Source: Prosthecobacter debontii
GTDB lineage: Bacteria; Verrucomicrobiota; Verrucomicrobiia; Verrucomicrobiales; Verrucomicrobiaceae
Reading direction: 5' to 3'
Assembly: GCA_945869675.1 (NCBI GenBank)
Contig: CAMBPS010000002.1
Coordinates: 25,658 to 89,657 of the forward strand
DNA length: 64,000 nucleotides
In this document: one piece after another, positions 8,936 to 17,360 of the stretch
Position numbering within the stretch: the first letter of the stretch is position 1
How the letters are laid out: each line of letters begins with the position of its first letter
The notes under the pieces: generated by a model
What the model was told of the DNA's origin: nothing
Database searches by the model: none
The model's input: only the letters and a program-made list of their open reading frames with translations
Position numbers and translations under genes: made by a program

Positions 8936-10006
8936 ATGCGTCAGCGTCGTCTCAAGGCTCCCGCCAACTCCTATTCCGATACTGCTTTTTACCACTGCAT
9001 CTCTAGGGTGGTGAACAGGGATTTTGTTTTCGGAGACGATGAGCGGGAGGAGTTTGTGCGGCTCATGCGCGTTTATGAGCGGCTCTGCGGTGTGCGGGTG
9101 GTGACATATTGTGTCATGTCCAATCACTTTCATTTGCTGCTGGGCGTGCCAAAAAAGCCTGACGTAATGCCTTCGAATGGAGAACTGATCGCGACAGTGA
9201 GGGCTTCACTAGGGCTTCTCGCAGCGACGAATCTGGAGTATGACTTGAAACAGGCGGCGAAGATCAAATCGACCCCATGGGAGGAAGAGATCCGGGAACG
9301 TTATCTCCGGCGCATGTGGGATGTGTCCTCTTTCATGAAGACCTTAAAACAAAGGTTTACCCAGTGGTTCAATCGAAGGCACAAGCGGAAAGGCACGCTC
9401 TGGGAGGATCGCTTCCGCAGTGTGCTGGTGCAGTCAGCAAGCGGGCCTGTGGCGGCAATGGCAGCCTACATTGATCTCAATCCGATCCGCGCAAATATGG
9501 TGGAAGATCCGCAGGAATATCGCTGGAGCGGTTACGGAGCGGCGATGGGCGGTGATGCGCTGGCGACCGAAGGACTACATGAGATCGACAAGATCAGACA
9601 CTCAGAAATGAATCCGGAATCGGCCGAGTCTTCAGTCAAACCAATGCTGCGACGCTCAGCGGTCGAGGTGCTGGAAGACTACCGGATGCTGCTTTATAGC
9701 CGAGGTGAGGAACGGGGTGTGGCAAAGGATGGATCTGCGCTTAAAAAAGGCTTCACGAGAGAAGAATCCCAACAAGTGATTACTGAGGGCGGACGACTTC
9801 CCAGATCCGTCTATCTGCGATGCCGCGTGAGATATTTCACGGATGGAGCCGTGATTGGGAGCCGAGATTTCGTTAATGAAGTATTCACGAATCTCAAAGA
9901 GCGTTTTGGAGAGAACCGAAAGACCGGCGCACGCCTAATGCGAGGCCTAGCAAAAGACGAAGGACTCTACGCGATGCGTGATTTAAAGCGAGATGCGGTG
10001 GGATAA
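8936..10006 (+). CDS. REP-associated Y1 (HUH) transposase-like protein
   Basis: The protein has 356 aa. FYHCISRVVNRDFVFGDDEREEFVRLM is the typical beginning of the Y1_Tnp (IS200-like) domain in RAYT proteins. CVMSNHFHLLLGVP (about residues 58-71) carries the HxH metal site (HFH). YIDLNPIRANMVEDPQEYRWSGYG is the conserved later segment of this group. Such proteins nick and join single-stranded DNA and are thought to mobilise REP hairpins. The tail of roughly 100 residues after DYRMLLYSRGEE is longer than in IS200 TnpA. It stands alone, with palindromic repeats in its 5' leader and no terminal inverted repeats, so it is a domesticated RAYT rather than a full insertion sequence. Confidence 0.88.
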   Translation: MRQRRLKAPANSYSDTAFYHCISRVVNRDFVFGDDEREEFVRLMRVYERLCGVRVVTYCVMSNHFHLLLGVPKKPDVMPSNGELIATVRASLGLLAATNLEYDLKQAAKIKSTPWEEEIRERYLRRMWDVSSFMKTLKQRFTQWFNRRHKRKGTLWEDRFRSVLVQSASGPVAAMAAYIDLNPIRANMVEDPQEYRWSGYGAAMGGDALATEGLHEIDKIRHSEMNPESAESSVKPMLRRSAVEVLEDYRMLLYSRGEERGVAKDGSALKKGFTREESQQVITEGGRLPRSVYLRCRVRYFTDGAVIGSRDFVNEVFTNLKERFGENRKTGARLMRGLAKDEGLYAMRDLKRDAVG

Positions 10007-10292
10007 AACTGGGACACTAAAGGCTAATGTTCCTGACGCTGTTCCTCTTCTACTTCTAGGCTAAAGAGAAACTCAACATGCTTCCTATATCGAGTGTCCG
10101 AAGGTTGCTTCTTTCCTTGTGATTGCGGGGCGGCCAATGCATTCAATGACTTCTTGAGAGAAGAGGCGGATCACCATGCATTTCCTCCCTTTGAGCCGAA
10201 AGCATTAGAGCGCTGACATTACGGATCCTGATTGCACAATAAACAACTGGCAATGTCAAAGAAGAGGTGGATCAAATTGAGCCACTATAGAC

Positions 10293-12602
10293 CTACTTAC
10301 CGACGGAGCGTGCGGTGATGACGCTTTTCACCAAGCGCAACATGTCCGAAGGTTCATAGGGTTTGGGCAAAACTGCCGCAAAACCATAGGAGGCAGGCTT
10401 GGCCATCACGGGATCGTCGGAATAGCCGCTGGAGACAATGGCGGTGACTTCTGGGTCGATCTGACGAAGGCGCTCCATGGTGCGGACGCCGCCCATGCCG
10501 TTGGGGATGGAGAGATCCAGAATGACCAAATCAAAACGGCGACTTGCTTGCAGGGACTCCTGATACATCCGGACGGTTTCGCTGCCTTCAGCCGTCTCCG
10601 TGATTTCGTAGCCTTGCGTGCTGAGATTCCTAACGATGAGATTTCTGACCAGTGGATCGTCTTCTAAAACAAGGATGCGTGTGACAGCCGCCTGGGGGGC
10701 TGTTTCAAAGGCGCGGCTGAGTCCCATGGCATCGACTTCCTCGCCATCGGCATCGACAGGAAGGTAAAAGCGAACGCTGGTGCCTTTCCCTGACTCACTG
10801 CGGACGGAAAGAGAGCCACCATGGGCCTTGGCAATCGATTCACAGACCGTCAAGCCGAGCCCAGTGGCGTTTTCGGCTTTTCTGGTGCTGAAATAGGGCT
10901 CAAAAATATGCGGCAGATTATCAGGCAAAATGCCTTCTCCACGGTCATGCACCTCAATGATGATGCCTAGGGGCGGATCGGCCGGGTCACTGGTAGCATC
11001 ATGCGGGAACATTTCCCCTGCATCTGGGGCATAGCAACGCACGGTGATCACGCCGCCTTCTGGCTGAGCTTGTTCGGCATTACGCACCAGATTGGCCAAT
11101 AACCGACGGATCTGCGCAGGATCGACTGCGACGGTGGGTAAGTGAGGGGACACTTCCAGACGATACTCGATGCGTGTGGCCCGAGTGTGATGTTGAAAGA
11201 ATTGCTCCACCATTTCGCCAAAATTGGTCGGACGTTTAATCGGGGCCCCGCCACGAGCAAAGGTGAGCAACTGCTGCACAAGGCCTTGGGCCTGAAGGGT
11301 GGCCTGCTTGGCTGAATGCAGCTCAGGGAGCTGAATGGCGGAGCGCAGGCGCATCTCTGCCAGTGAAAGATTGCCTAAAAGAACTGTCAGCAGATTATTA
11401 AACTCGTGGGCAAAACCACGAGCCAGCAAACCTAATGACTCCAGGCGATCCAGACGGTGCTTACGCTCGGCCTCCTCACGCTTGGAGGTGATGTCCTGCC
11501 ACAAAATCAAGAGACCTTCTGCGAAAGGATAACCGCGCAGTTCGAGCCAGACGTGCTTTTCTTCAAAAAACAGCTCACGGCTGACCGGCTCACGATGCAG
11601 CATGGCATGCGCAAAGGCTTCGTAGTGAATTTCTTTGGTCGCCGCAGGCAGGAGATCCCAGAGATTGGCTCCCAGGAGTTTCTCAGGCCCACGCTCAAAG
11701 AGCTGTTGAGCACTGGCATTGGCATAAATCAGACGCCAGCGTCCATCCAATGCCACCAGTGGATCTGAAATACTCTCGACGACATCGACGAGAGGAGCCT
11801 GCGCGGTAGCATCGGCAGGGCTGGTCAGTGCATCTGACTCCGCCATAGCCTCAGGGGATTGAGCGCGGAAAAGGATGACCACGCCCGTGAGCTGCCCACT
11901 TTGATCGCGAAGCGGGGTGCTACGATCCTGAATCGGCAGACGAGCCCCACTGCGCGTCGTGAGCCAGACCGTGCGATCTTGAGCAGGCTGACTCGGGGTG
12001 GCGAGCTCGACATTGGCGGGTTCACCACTGGCCGCATAGATGCGGAACACTTCGTGCAGGGTGCGGTTGACCACGTCTTTTGGGTCCCAGCCTGTGATGC
12101 GAGCTGCAGCTGGATTCATGGAAATGATGACGCCAGCCAAATCCGCCGCGATGACACCATCCGCTAAGCTTTCAAACGTCTCAAAATAGCTCTGCTCCCT
12201 GCGGCAGCGGCTCTTCTCTTCGTGGATACGATTGGCAGCGATCTCCACGGTGAGTCGCAGCTCATCGTGACTAAAAGGCTTCAACAAGTAACCTTGAGGG
12301 CGGGTTTCTCGGGCACGATTCACCGTTTCCAGATCCGCACAGGCAGTGACATAAATAATGGCGACAGGTCGGCGCAATTGAAGTTGTCGTGCTGTTTCAA
12401 TCCCATCCATGCGCCCATCCACATGCACATCCATCAGGATAAGATCGGTGCAAAGCTCGTTGTATCTCTTGATCGCCTCCTCACCGCTGGCACAGGTGCC
12501 AACGACTCGATGGCCGAGATCATTCAAGCAGGAGGCCATGTCGCAGCCTACCAGCCCTTCGTTCTCGACGATTAAGATGCGGAGTCGATCAAAATCTGTC
12601 AT
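10293..12602 (-). CDS. Hybrid sensor kinase: REC-PAS-PAS-HisKA-HATPase-REC
   Basis: The protein has 769 aa and no membrane segment. An N-terminal receiver (residues 1-120) has the phospho-acceptor D58 in LILMDVHVDG and the conserved lysine K108 in LLKPFS. Two PAS domains follow (about 140-250 and 270-370). The HisKA box is RGFAHEFNNLLT with its histidine near 398. The ATPase domain has G-boxes ending in GLGLTVCESIAKAHGG. A second receiver at the C-terminus has its aspartate in VILDLSIPNG (about 696) and lysine in VLPKPYEP. It likely takes phosphate through the first receiver and passes it on through the second. It is 26 bp downstream of another PAS kinase, probably in one operon, and no DNA-binding regulator is adjacent. 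Confidence 0.93.
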   Translation of the reverse strand: MTDFDRLRILIVENEGLVGCDMASCLNDLGHRVVGTCASGEEAIKRYNELCTDLILMDVHVDGRMDGIETARQLQLRRPVAIIYVTACADLETVNRARETRPQGYLLKPFSHDELRLTVEIAANRIHEEKSRCRREQSYFETFESLADGVIAADLAGVIISMNPAAARITGWDPKDVVNRTLHEVFRIYAASGEPANVELATPSQPAQDRTVWLTTRSGARLPIQDRSTPLRDQSGQLTGVVILFRAQSPEAMAESDALTSPADATAQAPLVDVVESISDPLVALDGRWRLIYANASAQQLFERGPEKLLGANLWDLLPAATKEIHYEAFAHAMLHREPVSRELFFEEKHVWLELRGYPFAEGLLILWQDITSKREEAERKHRLDRLESLGLLARGFAHEFNNLLTVLLGNLSLAEMRLRSAIQLPELHSAKQATLQAQGLVQQLLTFARGGAPIKRPTNFGEMVEQFFQHHTRATRIEYRLEVSPHLPTVAVDPAQIRRLLANLVRNAEQAQPEGGVITVRCYAPDAGEMFPHDATSDPADPPLGIIIEVHDRGEGILPDNLPHIFEPYFSTRKAENATGLGLTVCESIAKAHGGSLSVRSESGKGTSVRFYLPVDADGEEVDAMGLSRAFETAPQAAVTRILVLEDDPLVRNLIVRNLSTQGYEITETAEGSETVRMYQESLQASRRFDLVILDLSIPNGMGGVRTMERLRQIDPEVTAIVSSGYSDDPVMAKPASYGFAAVLPKPYEPSDMLRLVKSVITARSVGK

Positions 12603-12628
12603 TTGGAGTTAGCAAAACCAAGCTAGCT

Positions 12629-15577
12629 CTAAATATCAGCATATGCTATAGGAAATCGCAAACTAATTTCAGCCCCCCCTGAATCACTCCGACCCAGAAC
12701 AAGCTGCCCGCGCATCTGTTCGGCAAAAACTGTCAGTATTTTTAAGCCCAACCCAGTGCCACTGCCTGGACGCAGGTCATCGGGGATACCGACTCCATTG
12801 TCAGTGACGACTAACTCACCCTGCTTGCCTGTGAATGTAAGAGAAGCTCTGACCAATCCCTGACGTCCGTCCGGAAAAGCATGTTCAAAGCAGTTAGATA
12901 AGGTTTCATTAAGAGTCAACGCCAGCGGCATCAGCCATTCCTGCTGAATTTCCCCCGCCTGCAGATCAAACTGCACGTCCACACGATCGACCTGCAGTTG
13001 GTAGCATTCTCGGAGGTGGCCGAGCAGGCCTTCGGCAAATTCATTGAAACCTTCGGAGGTTCCGACAGCGATCTCGTAAAGATGCTGATGAAGGTCCGCA
13101 ATAGACCGCACTCGATTCTGGCTGGAGCGCAAGGCATTGCGTGCGGAGAGGTCGCTGGTCGAATTTGACTCCAGATTCAATAGGCTGGAAATGATCTGCA
13201 GATGATTTTTGATCCGGTGATGCGTTTCAGATAAGAGTAGCTTTTCACGCGGCAGATTCATCATCGACCATGGCACAGCCCCTGTCGGAGTTAAGATCGG
13301 CTGGGGAACGACCATTTTGATCAATGCTGCCTCCGGCTGTTCCTCTGGCGCTGCCTTTTCAGCGATTGGCTGTGGTGAGGGCACTTCACGCTGGACCTCA
13401 GTCCATTCAGTGACTTCGAAATCAAACCCGCCATGACCTCGTGGACTGACCTTGAACTGACAGGTCTGGCGCTCCCCTAATGAACGGTAGCAGTTCATTT
13501 GGACGACTTGCTCCGGAGTCTCTGCCAATTCGGCCATGTGCGCGTAAAAGCCACTGGCATCTGAAGGACGAAAGTGCTGATGCAGTGGCCGACCTTCTGC
13601 TTCTTCAGCAGTCAGTCCGAGCAATTCCAATCCGCGGACAGTGCACTCTTTGATACGTCCATTCACGTTGGTTTTGAAGAGAAGCGTTTCTGTGACAGTG
13701 GTCACGGGCAGCATAGTAACTTGAGCTTCCGGCATCGCTTCGTCAGCCACGATTTCGTCCTCGGCCGATTGTATTCGCCGGGTGGCTGGTCTTTGCTCAA
13801 AGAAGTGAATGGTGCAGTGCGGTTCACCCTCTGCATCAGTGACCTGAGCTAAGTGCAAGTGAGCGCATACAGTGGCGCCGTCTGTCTGCTTGACATTGAC
13901 GACTAATTCAGCACTACGCTGGCCTTCGACCTGCATGAGTTGGACGAGGTCCCGTCGGCTCTGCCCGCTTTCAGGCTCTAACCAAGCATCTAAGGGATAA
14001 CGGCGCAGCTCATTTTTAGGGTGGCCCAGCAATGCCTCTGCACGGTGATTGACTTCAAAGACAGCGCCCGTTTTATCCATGAGCACAATTGGTATCGGTG
14101 CTTCTTGAAGTAGGGTACGGAACTTCGCCTCTGTGGCACGCAACTGTTCTTCATGGCGGCACTTTTCTGTGGAGTCCAAAATATTGATCAGCAGGCCCCC
14201 GCCAGGCAGACTCACGGGCTGGAACTCAAGCTCTTTCAGCAGACCATCCGCTGTTGCTAGAGAAAAAGTGCGGGTAAGCTGACGACGCCACACGTCTTCA
14301 CGCCAAAGAGCCGCAACATTGTCGCGGTGTTGATCACTCGGGCAGGCGGCGGCTAACCACTGTTCCACGCTTTCATCACCCAACAAGGGACGGCCCAATA
14401 GCTTCGCCAATGGCTCGTTTTGATAAACCGGTGAACCAAGCTCGTCTAAGACCAAAACACCACAGGGCAGCACTTCCAAATACTGTTTCGCGCGGGTCTC
14501 ACGTTGCGAAAAAGTACGCTCGGCCTCATGCAGTGTGCGTAACTCCTGCTTCGCGCGGGATAGATCATCTTGAAGACGACGCATCTCTAAACTATTCACC
14601 AGGCCTTCCTGAGATGGCGGCTGCGTAATCGCAGCGACGGCGCTGGCGATGGCGGGCAAATTCATAGGGGCCAATGACACTCGAGGTGCTGCCTCTGCCG
14701 GTAAAGCCACTGCTGTAAAACGTGGCGACTCCGGATTTGATTCGACTTTAGCAATCAGCCAATGGCTTGGGCGCGACACTCCGGCCCCATTCATCGCCGC
14801 CCAGGTCGAGGCCACTCCTGTTTCCTGAAGTGTTAAAAGACGTGATTCTGCACTCTCCCTCAGATTTTCAAAAATTTCGAGAAGCTGCACTTTCAGCGCT
14901 TGCGATTCGCTACCTTCGCTAAAAATTTCCCAGAAGATAGATTCGCCTTCTTGTAAACCTTTGGCCAGACATAGCCGTGAAGCCGCACTATTCGCTGAAT
15001 GTACCACTCCGAGAGCATCGATCATCACCATGGGCAGAGAGCAATCGACCATTTGAATGCTTTCTGTTGTCTGCGTTTCAGAAGTTCCACCTTCGAGATC
15101 AGATTGACATTCTTTGGTTTGGCCAAATCTTTCACAAGTCACCATTAGGCCGCCAACAGAAGCGTCTGCTTGTATTCGCCATGGGCGGACTTCCCATCGG
15201 TAAATGATACGCACTCCATCTGGTCCCGAAAGAGCATCGTGCTCACTGCGAATCACATGCCCATGAAGCGCACGTTCATAAACCTGCCGCCACCCAGGGT
15301 GTAGCCCGGGAAAGACCTCATACTGGCTCCGGCCGATCAGCGGCTGAATACCATTGAGTCCAAATTCATCCATCCATGCACGGTTTGCTAATAGATAGCG
15401 CATGTTTTTATCAAACATGGCCATAGAGACCGGCGCATTCTCCACCAGCACGCCTAGGATTAACTCCATTTCATGCGAAGACTCATGGGGATTGCCCAAA
15501 TCATCTCCCCCAGATCTTGAAGTGGAAGCAGGCGTAGGGCGAGGTTGGATCACGTTTTGTAGTACAGATGGAGACAT
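12629..15577 (-). CDS. Multi-PAS sensor histidine kinase, HisKA_2 type
   Basis: The protein has 982 aa and is soluble. Several PAS domains can be seen: MAMFDKNMRYLLANRAWMDEFG near residue 55, VLPCGVLVLDELGSPVYQNEPL near 370, APIPIVLMDKTGAVFEVNHRAEALLGH near 500 and LFKTNVNGRIKECTVRGLELLGL near 640. A coiled-coil-like segment, LQDDLSRAKQELRTLHEAERTF, precedes the second. The kinase core begins with LLLSETHHRIKNHLQIISSLL (about 780-800), the HisKA_2 phospho-acceptor box of the HWE/LovK-like group. The ATPase has DNGVGIP and GTGLGLKIL. It is the first gene of a pair with the hybrid kinase, which begins with a receiver and is a natural phosphotransfer partner. The stimulus is not evident. Confidence 0.92.
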   Translation of the reverse strand: MSPSVLQNVIQPRPTPASTSRSGGDDLGNPHESSHEMELILGVLVENAPVSMAMFDKNMRYLLANRAWMDEFGLNGIQPLIGRSQYEVFPGLHPGWRQVYERALHGHVIRSEHDALSGPDGVRIIYRWEVRPWRIQADASVGGLMVTCERFGQTKECQSDLEGGTSETQTTESIQMVDCSLPMVMIDALGVVHSANSAASRLCLAKGLQEGESIFWEIFSEGSESQALKVQLLEIFENLRESAESRLLTLQETGVASTWAAMNGAGVSRPSHWLIAKVESNPESPRFTAVALPAEAAPRVSLAPMNLPAIASAVAAITQPPSQEGLVNSLEMRRLQDDLSRAKQELRTLHEAERTFSQRETRAKQYLEVLPCGVLVLDELGSPVYQNEPLAKLLGRPLLGDESVEQWLAAACPSDQHRDNVAALWREDVWRRQLTRTFSLATADGLLKELEFQPVSLPGGGLLINILDSTEKCRHEEQLRATEAKFRTLLQEAPIPIVLMDKTGAVFEVNHRAEALLGHPKNELRRYPLDAWLEPESGQSRRDLVQLMQVEGQRSAELVVNVKQTDGATVCAHLHLAQVTDAEGEPHCTIHFFEQRPATRRIQSAEDEIVADEAMPEAQVTMLPVTTVTETLLFKTNVNGRIKECTVRGLELLGLTAEEAEGRPLHQHFRPSDASGFYAHMAELAETPEQVVQMNCYRSLGERQTCQFKVSPRGHGGFDFEVTEWTEVQREVPSPQPIAEKAAPEEQPEAALIKMVVPQPILTPTGAVPWSMMNLPREKLLLSETHHRIKNHLQIISSLLNLESNSTSDLSARNALRSSQNRVRSIADLHQHLYEIAVGTSEGFNEFAEGLLGHLRECYQLQVDRVDVQFDLQAGEIQQEWLMPLALTLNETLSNCFEHAFPDGRQGLVRASLTFTGKQGELVVTDNGVGIPDDLRPGSGTGLGLKILTVFAEQMRGQLVLGRSDSGGAEISLRFPIAYADI

Positions 15578-15701
15578 GAGAGTCCGAATAGGTCAAAGTT
15601 GAAAGTTTTTAAAATATAAACCAACCTTAACATCTCAACAAGGAGAAACCCGACAGATTTGCGTCTCAAATTATCACGCTTCAAACGTCCGGAATCTTTT
15701 T

Positions 15702-16142
15702 TTATTCACGGTGATACGGCTCCTTTCTCATGATGGTGTAGGCCCGGTAGATCTGTTCCGCTAAAACAACCAAAGCAATCTCATGCTGAAGGGTGTAGCT
15801 AGATAAAGTCCAACATTCATCGGCCTGTTCACGAAATTTTTCAGAGTGGCCGTCGGCACCACCGATGATCAGGCTGGCGCGTTTCGTTCCCCGCAGGTCA
15901 TGCTGCTCAATCCAACGTGCTAATTCCAAGCTCCGGCGGGACTTTCCGCGTTCATCCAGAATGATTCGCAGGCTTTCTTCACTCGCATTCAAGAGCTGTG
16001 TTTCCACTTGATCTCTTGGCCCCTCTTTAATCACTACATGCTCGATACGCGTGACTCTTTTCAGACGGTATAAATAATCTTCGAGGGCCGCTTTTGCCCA
16101 AGGGAGTGCGGGCTTCCCAACAGTGATCAATTTCCATTGCAT
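15702..16142 (-). CDS. rlmH: 23S rRNA pseudouridine-1915 N3-methyltransferase RlmH
   Basis: The protein has 146 aa from the ATG at 16142, which gives the family N-terminus MQWKLITVGK; an in-frame ATG six codons upstream is less likely. RlmH is a SPOUT (knotted) methyltransferase that methylates pseudouridine 1915 in helix 69 of 23S rRNA on assembled ribosomes. Visible family features are ILDERGKSRRS, the SAM-binding IIGGADGHS loop and a C-terminal LAEQIYRAYTIMRKEPYHRE, the conserved end (usually ..G.PYH). The length is close to the usual 155 aa. Confidence 0.96.
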   Translation of the reverse strand: MQWKLITVGKPALPWAKAALEDYLYRLKRVTRIEHVVIKEGPRDQVETQLLNASEESLRIILDERGKSRRSLELARWIEQHDLRGTKRASLIIGGADGHSEKFREQADECWTLSSYTLQHEIALVVLAEQIYRAYTIMRKEPYHRE

Positions 16143-16305
16143 GAGAGTTTCATGGACCAAAAAAACAGAATCGCCAAGCTATGATAAATCTAATTAAAAT
16201 GAATAATAAAGCTGTTATTCTAAATCCTGAACTCATTACTGTTGCAAAAACAAAAAAAGTTCACTAAAATGGGAATGCGAATATTAAAAAATCCTCGCTC
16301 AAGTC

Positions 16306-17091
16306 ATGACACCTTCACTAATGTCCCTCCGTTTATCACTCATTGGCCTCACCGCCTTTGTCGCTGTTTCATGCCAGGCCCCCCCGCGGGAAGCTTGGAA
16401 TGAGATTCGCTCACGTGGCTTAATCACTTATTACATGGAGAACTCAGGCTCACCGCTGACGCGTTCCTCCTCCAATCAGTCGGTAGCGAGTAGCACGCCT
16501 GTTCAAGCCGTCACTCAACAGCCTCCTTTTGACACCCCTCCGCCTGCACAGTTAGGTCAGGATCTGCCCATGGCCAATCCTGTAGCAGATCTGCCAGGTT
16601 ATGTTCGCAGCCCTTACACCAATCCAGGTCGTTTGATCGATGTTCGCGGCATGAGCACGGGTTCCCGCGTCGTGTGCCCTTACACACAGAAACCTTTTAT
16701 CGTTCCTGATGCAGCTCCAACTTCTGTTCCTAATGTTGCCAGTGCACCTCAACTACCAGTAAATAGCACGCCGAGCGTGACTCCGCGAACTTCTGAGCCG
16801 CAATTACGCCCAGAACCACGCCCGACCCCAGCCCCACTCAATAGCAATGTCGCGGCAATGACCAAGCCAACTCCTGAACCGAAGCTGGAGCCAACGCCAG
16901 CACCAACTCCACCCACTACATCAACTCCAGCTTCTTATCTACCTTATGGTTCTTCCATCCCCGGTCGTGCTGGTTTTGTGAATAGTCCGTTCGCTGCCAA
17001 GCATCAATTGGTCGATGTAACAGGTCTGCCTGCTGGCATGGAAGTGAAGTGTCCCTACACTGGCAAGCTCTTCCGCGTTCCACCCCAATAG
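16306..17091 (+). CDS. Putative lipoprotein with duplicated CPYT domain
   Basis: I do not recognise a named family for this 261-aa protein. The N-terminus is a lipoprotein signal with lipobox VAVSC (Cys23). Two copies of a module of about 45 residues are visible. The first (about 97-133) runs [19 protein letters not shown], then [13 protein letters not shown]. The second (about 220-259) runs [19 protein letters not shown], then [13 protein letters not shown]. Each has one Cys in a CPYTxKxFxVP motif. They are joined by a Pro/Thr/Ala-rich linker of about 80 residues that repeats [19 protein letters not shown] stretches, as in wall- or envelope-spanning proteins. The function is unknown. It is monocistronic with its own terminator. 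Confidence 0.8.
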   Translation: MTPSLMSLRLSLIGLTAFVAVSCQAPPREAWNEIRSRGLITYYMENSGSPLTRSSSNQSVASSTPVQAVTQQPPFDTPPPAQLGQDLPMANPVADLPGYVRSPYTNPGRLIDVRGMSTGSRVVCPYTQKPFIVPDAAPTSVPNVASAPQLPVNSTPSVTPRTSEPQLRPEPRPTPAPLNSNVAAMTKPTPEPKLEPTPAPTPPTTSTPASYLPYGSSIPGRAGFVNSPFAAKHQLVDVTGLPAGMEVKCPYTGKLFRVPPQ

Positions 17092-17112
17092 CTCCTGACT
17101 TCAAATTACAAA

Positions 17113-17146
17113 AACCCTGCCTGATCTGATCACGGCAGGGTTTTTT
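17113..17146. terminator. Bidirectional-looking Rho-independent terminator
   Basis: AACCCTGCC (17113-17121) pairs with GGCAGGGTT (17134-17142) and is followed by TTTTTT. An A-run precedes the stem, so it could also act on the minus strand. It lies 22 nt after the lipoprotein stop. Confidence 0.88.
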
Positions 17147-17360
17147 GTGTCTGCGAATCTGTTGAGGTCTGGTTCATCGCACGCTATATCCGCTAGGCGT
17201 TCCCTAGTGATGTCTCCCACTGCATGCATGTTTAGGTTTCGAATTCTAGACACACTTTTCTTCATAACGCCCGTTTTTAGCAAGCGGCGCCCAGAAGAAA
17301 CCCATCGGTTGGTGCCAATGGTGCAAAATCCGATTGCCCCTGGAAAGTTGATCGGCAGGC

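Noticed and set aside
8936..10006. A complete IS200/IS605 insertion sequence
   Set aside because: No TnpB, no defined left and right ends with guide sequences, and protein features fit a stand-alone RAYT.
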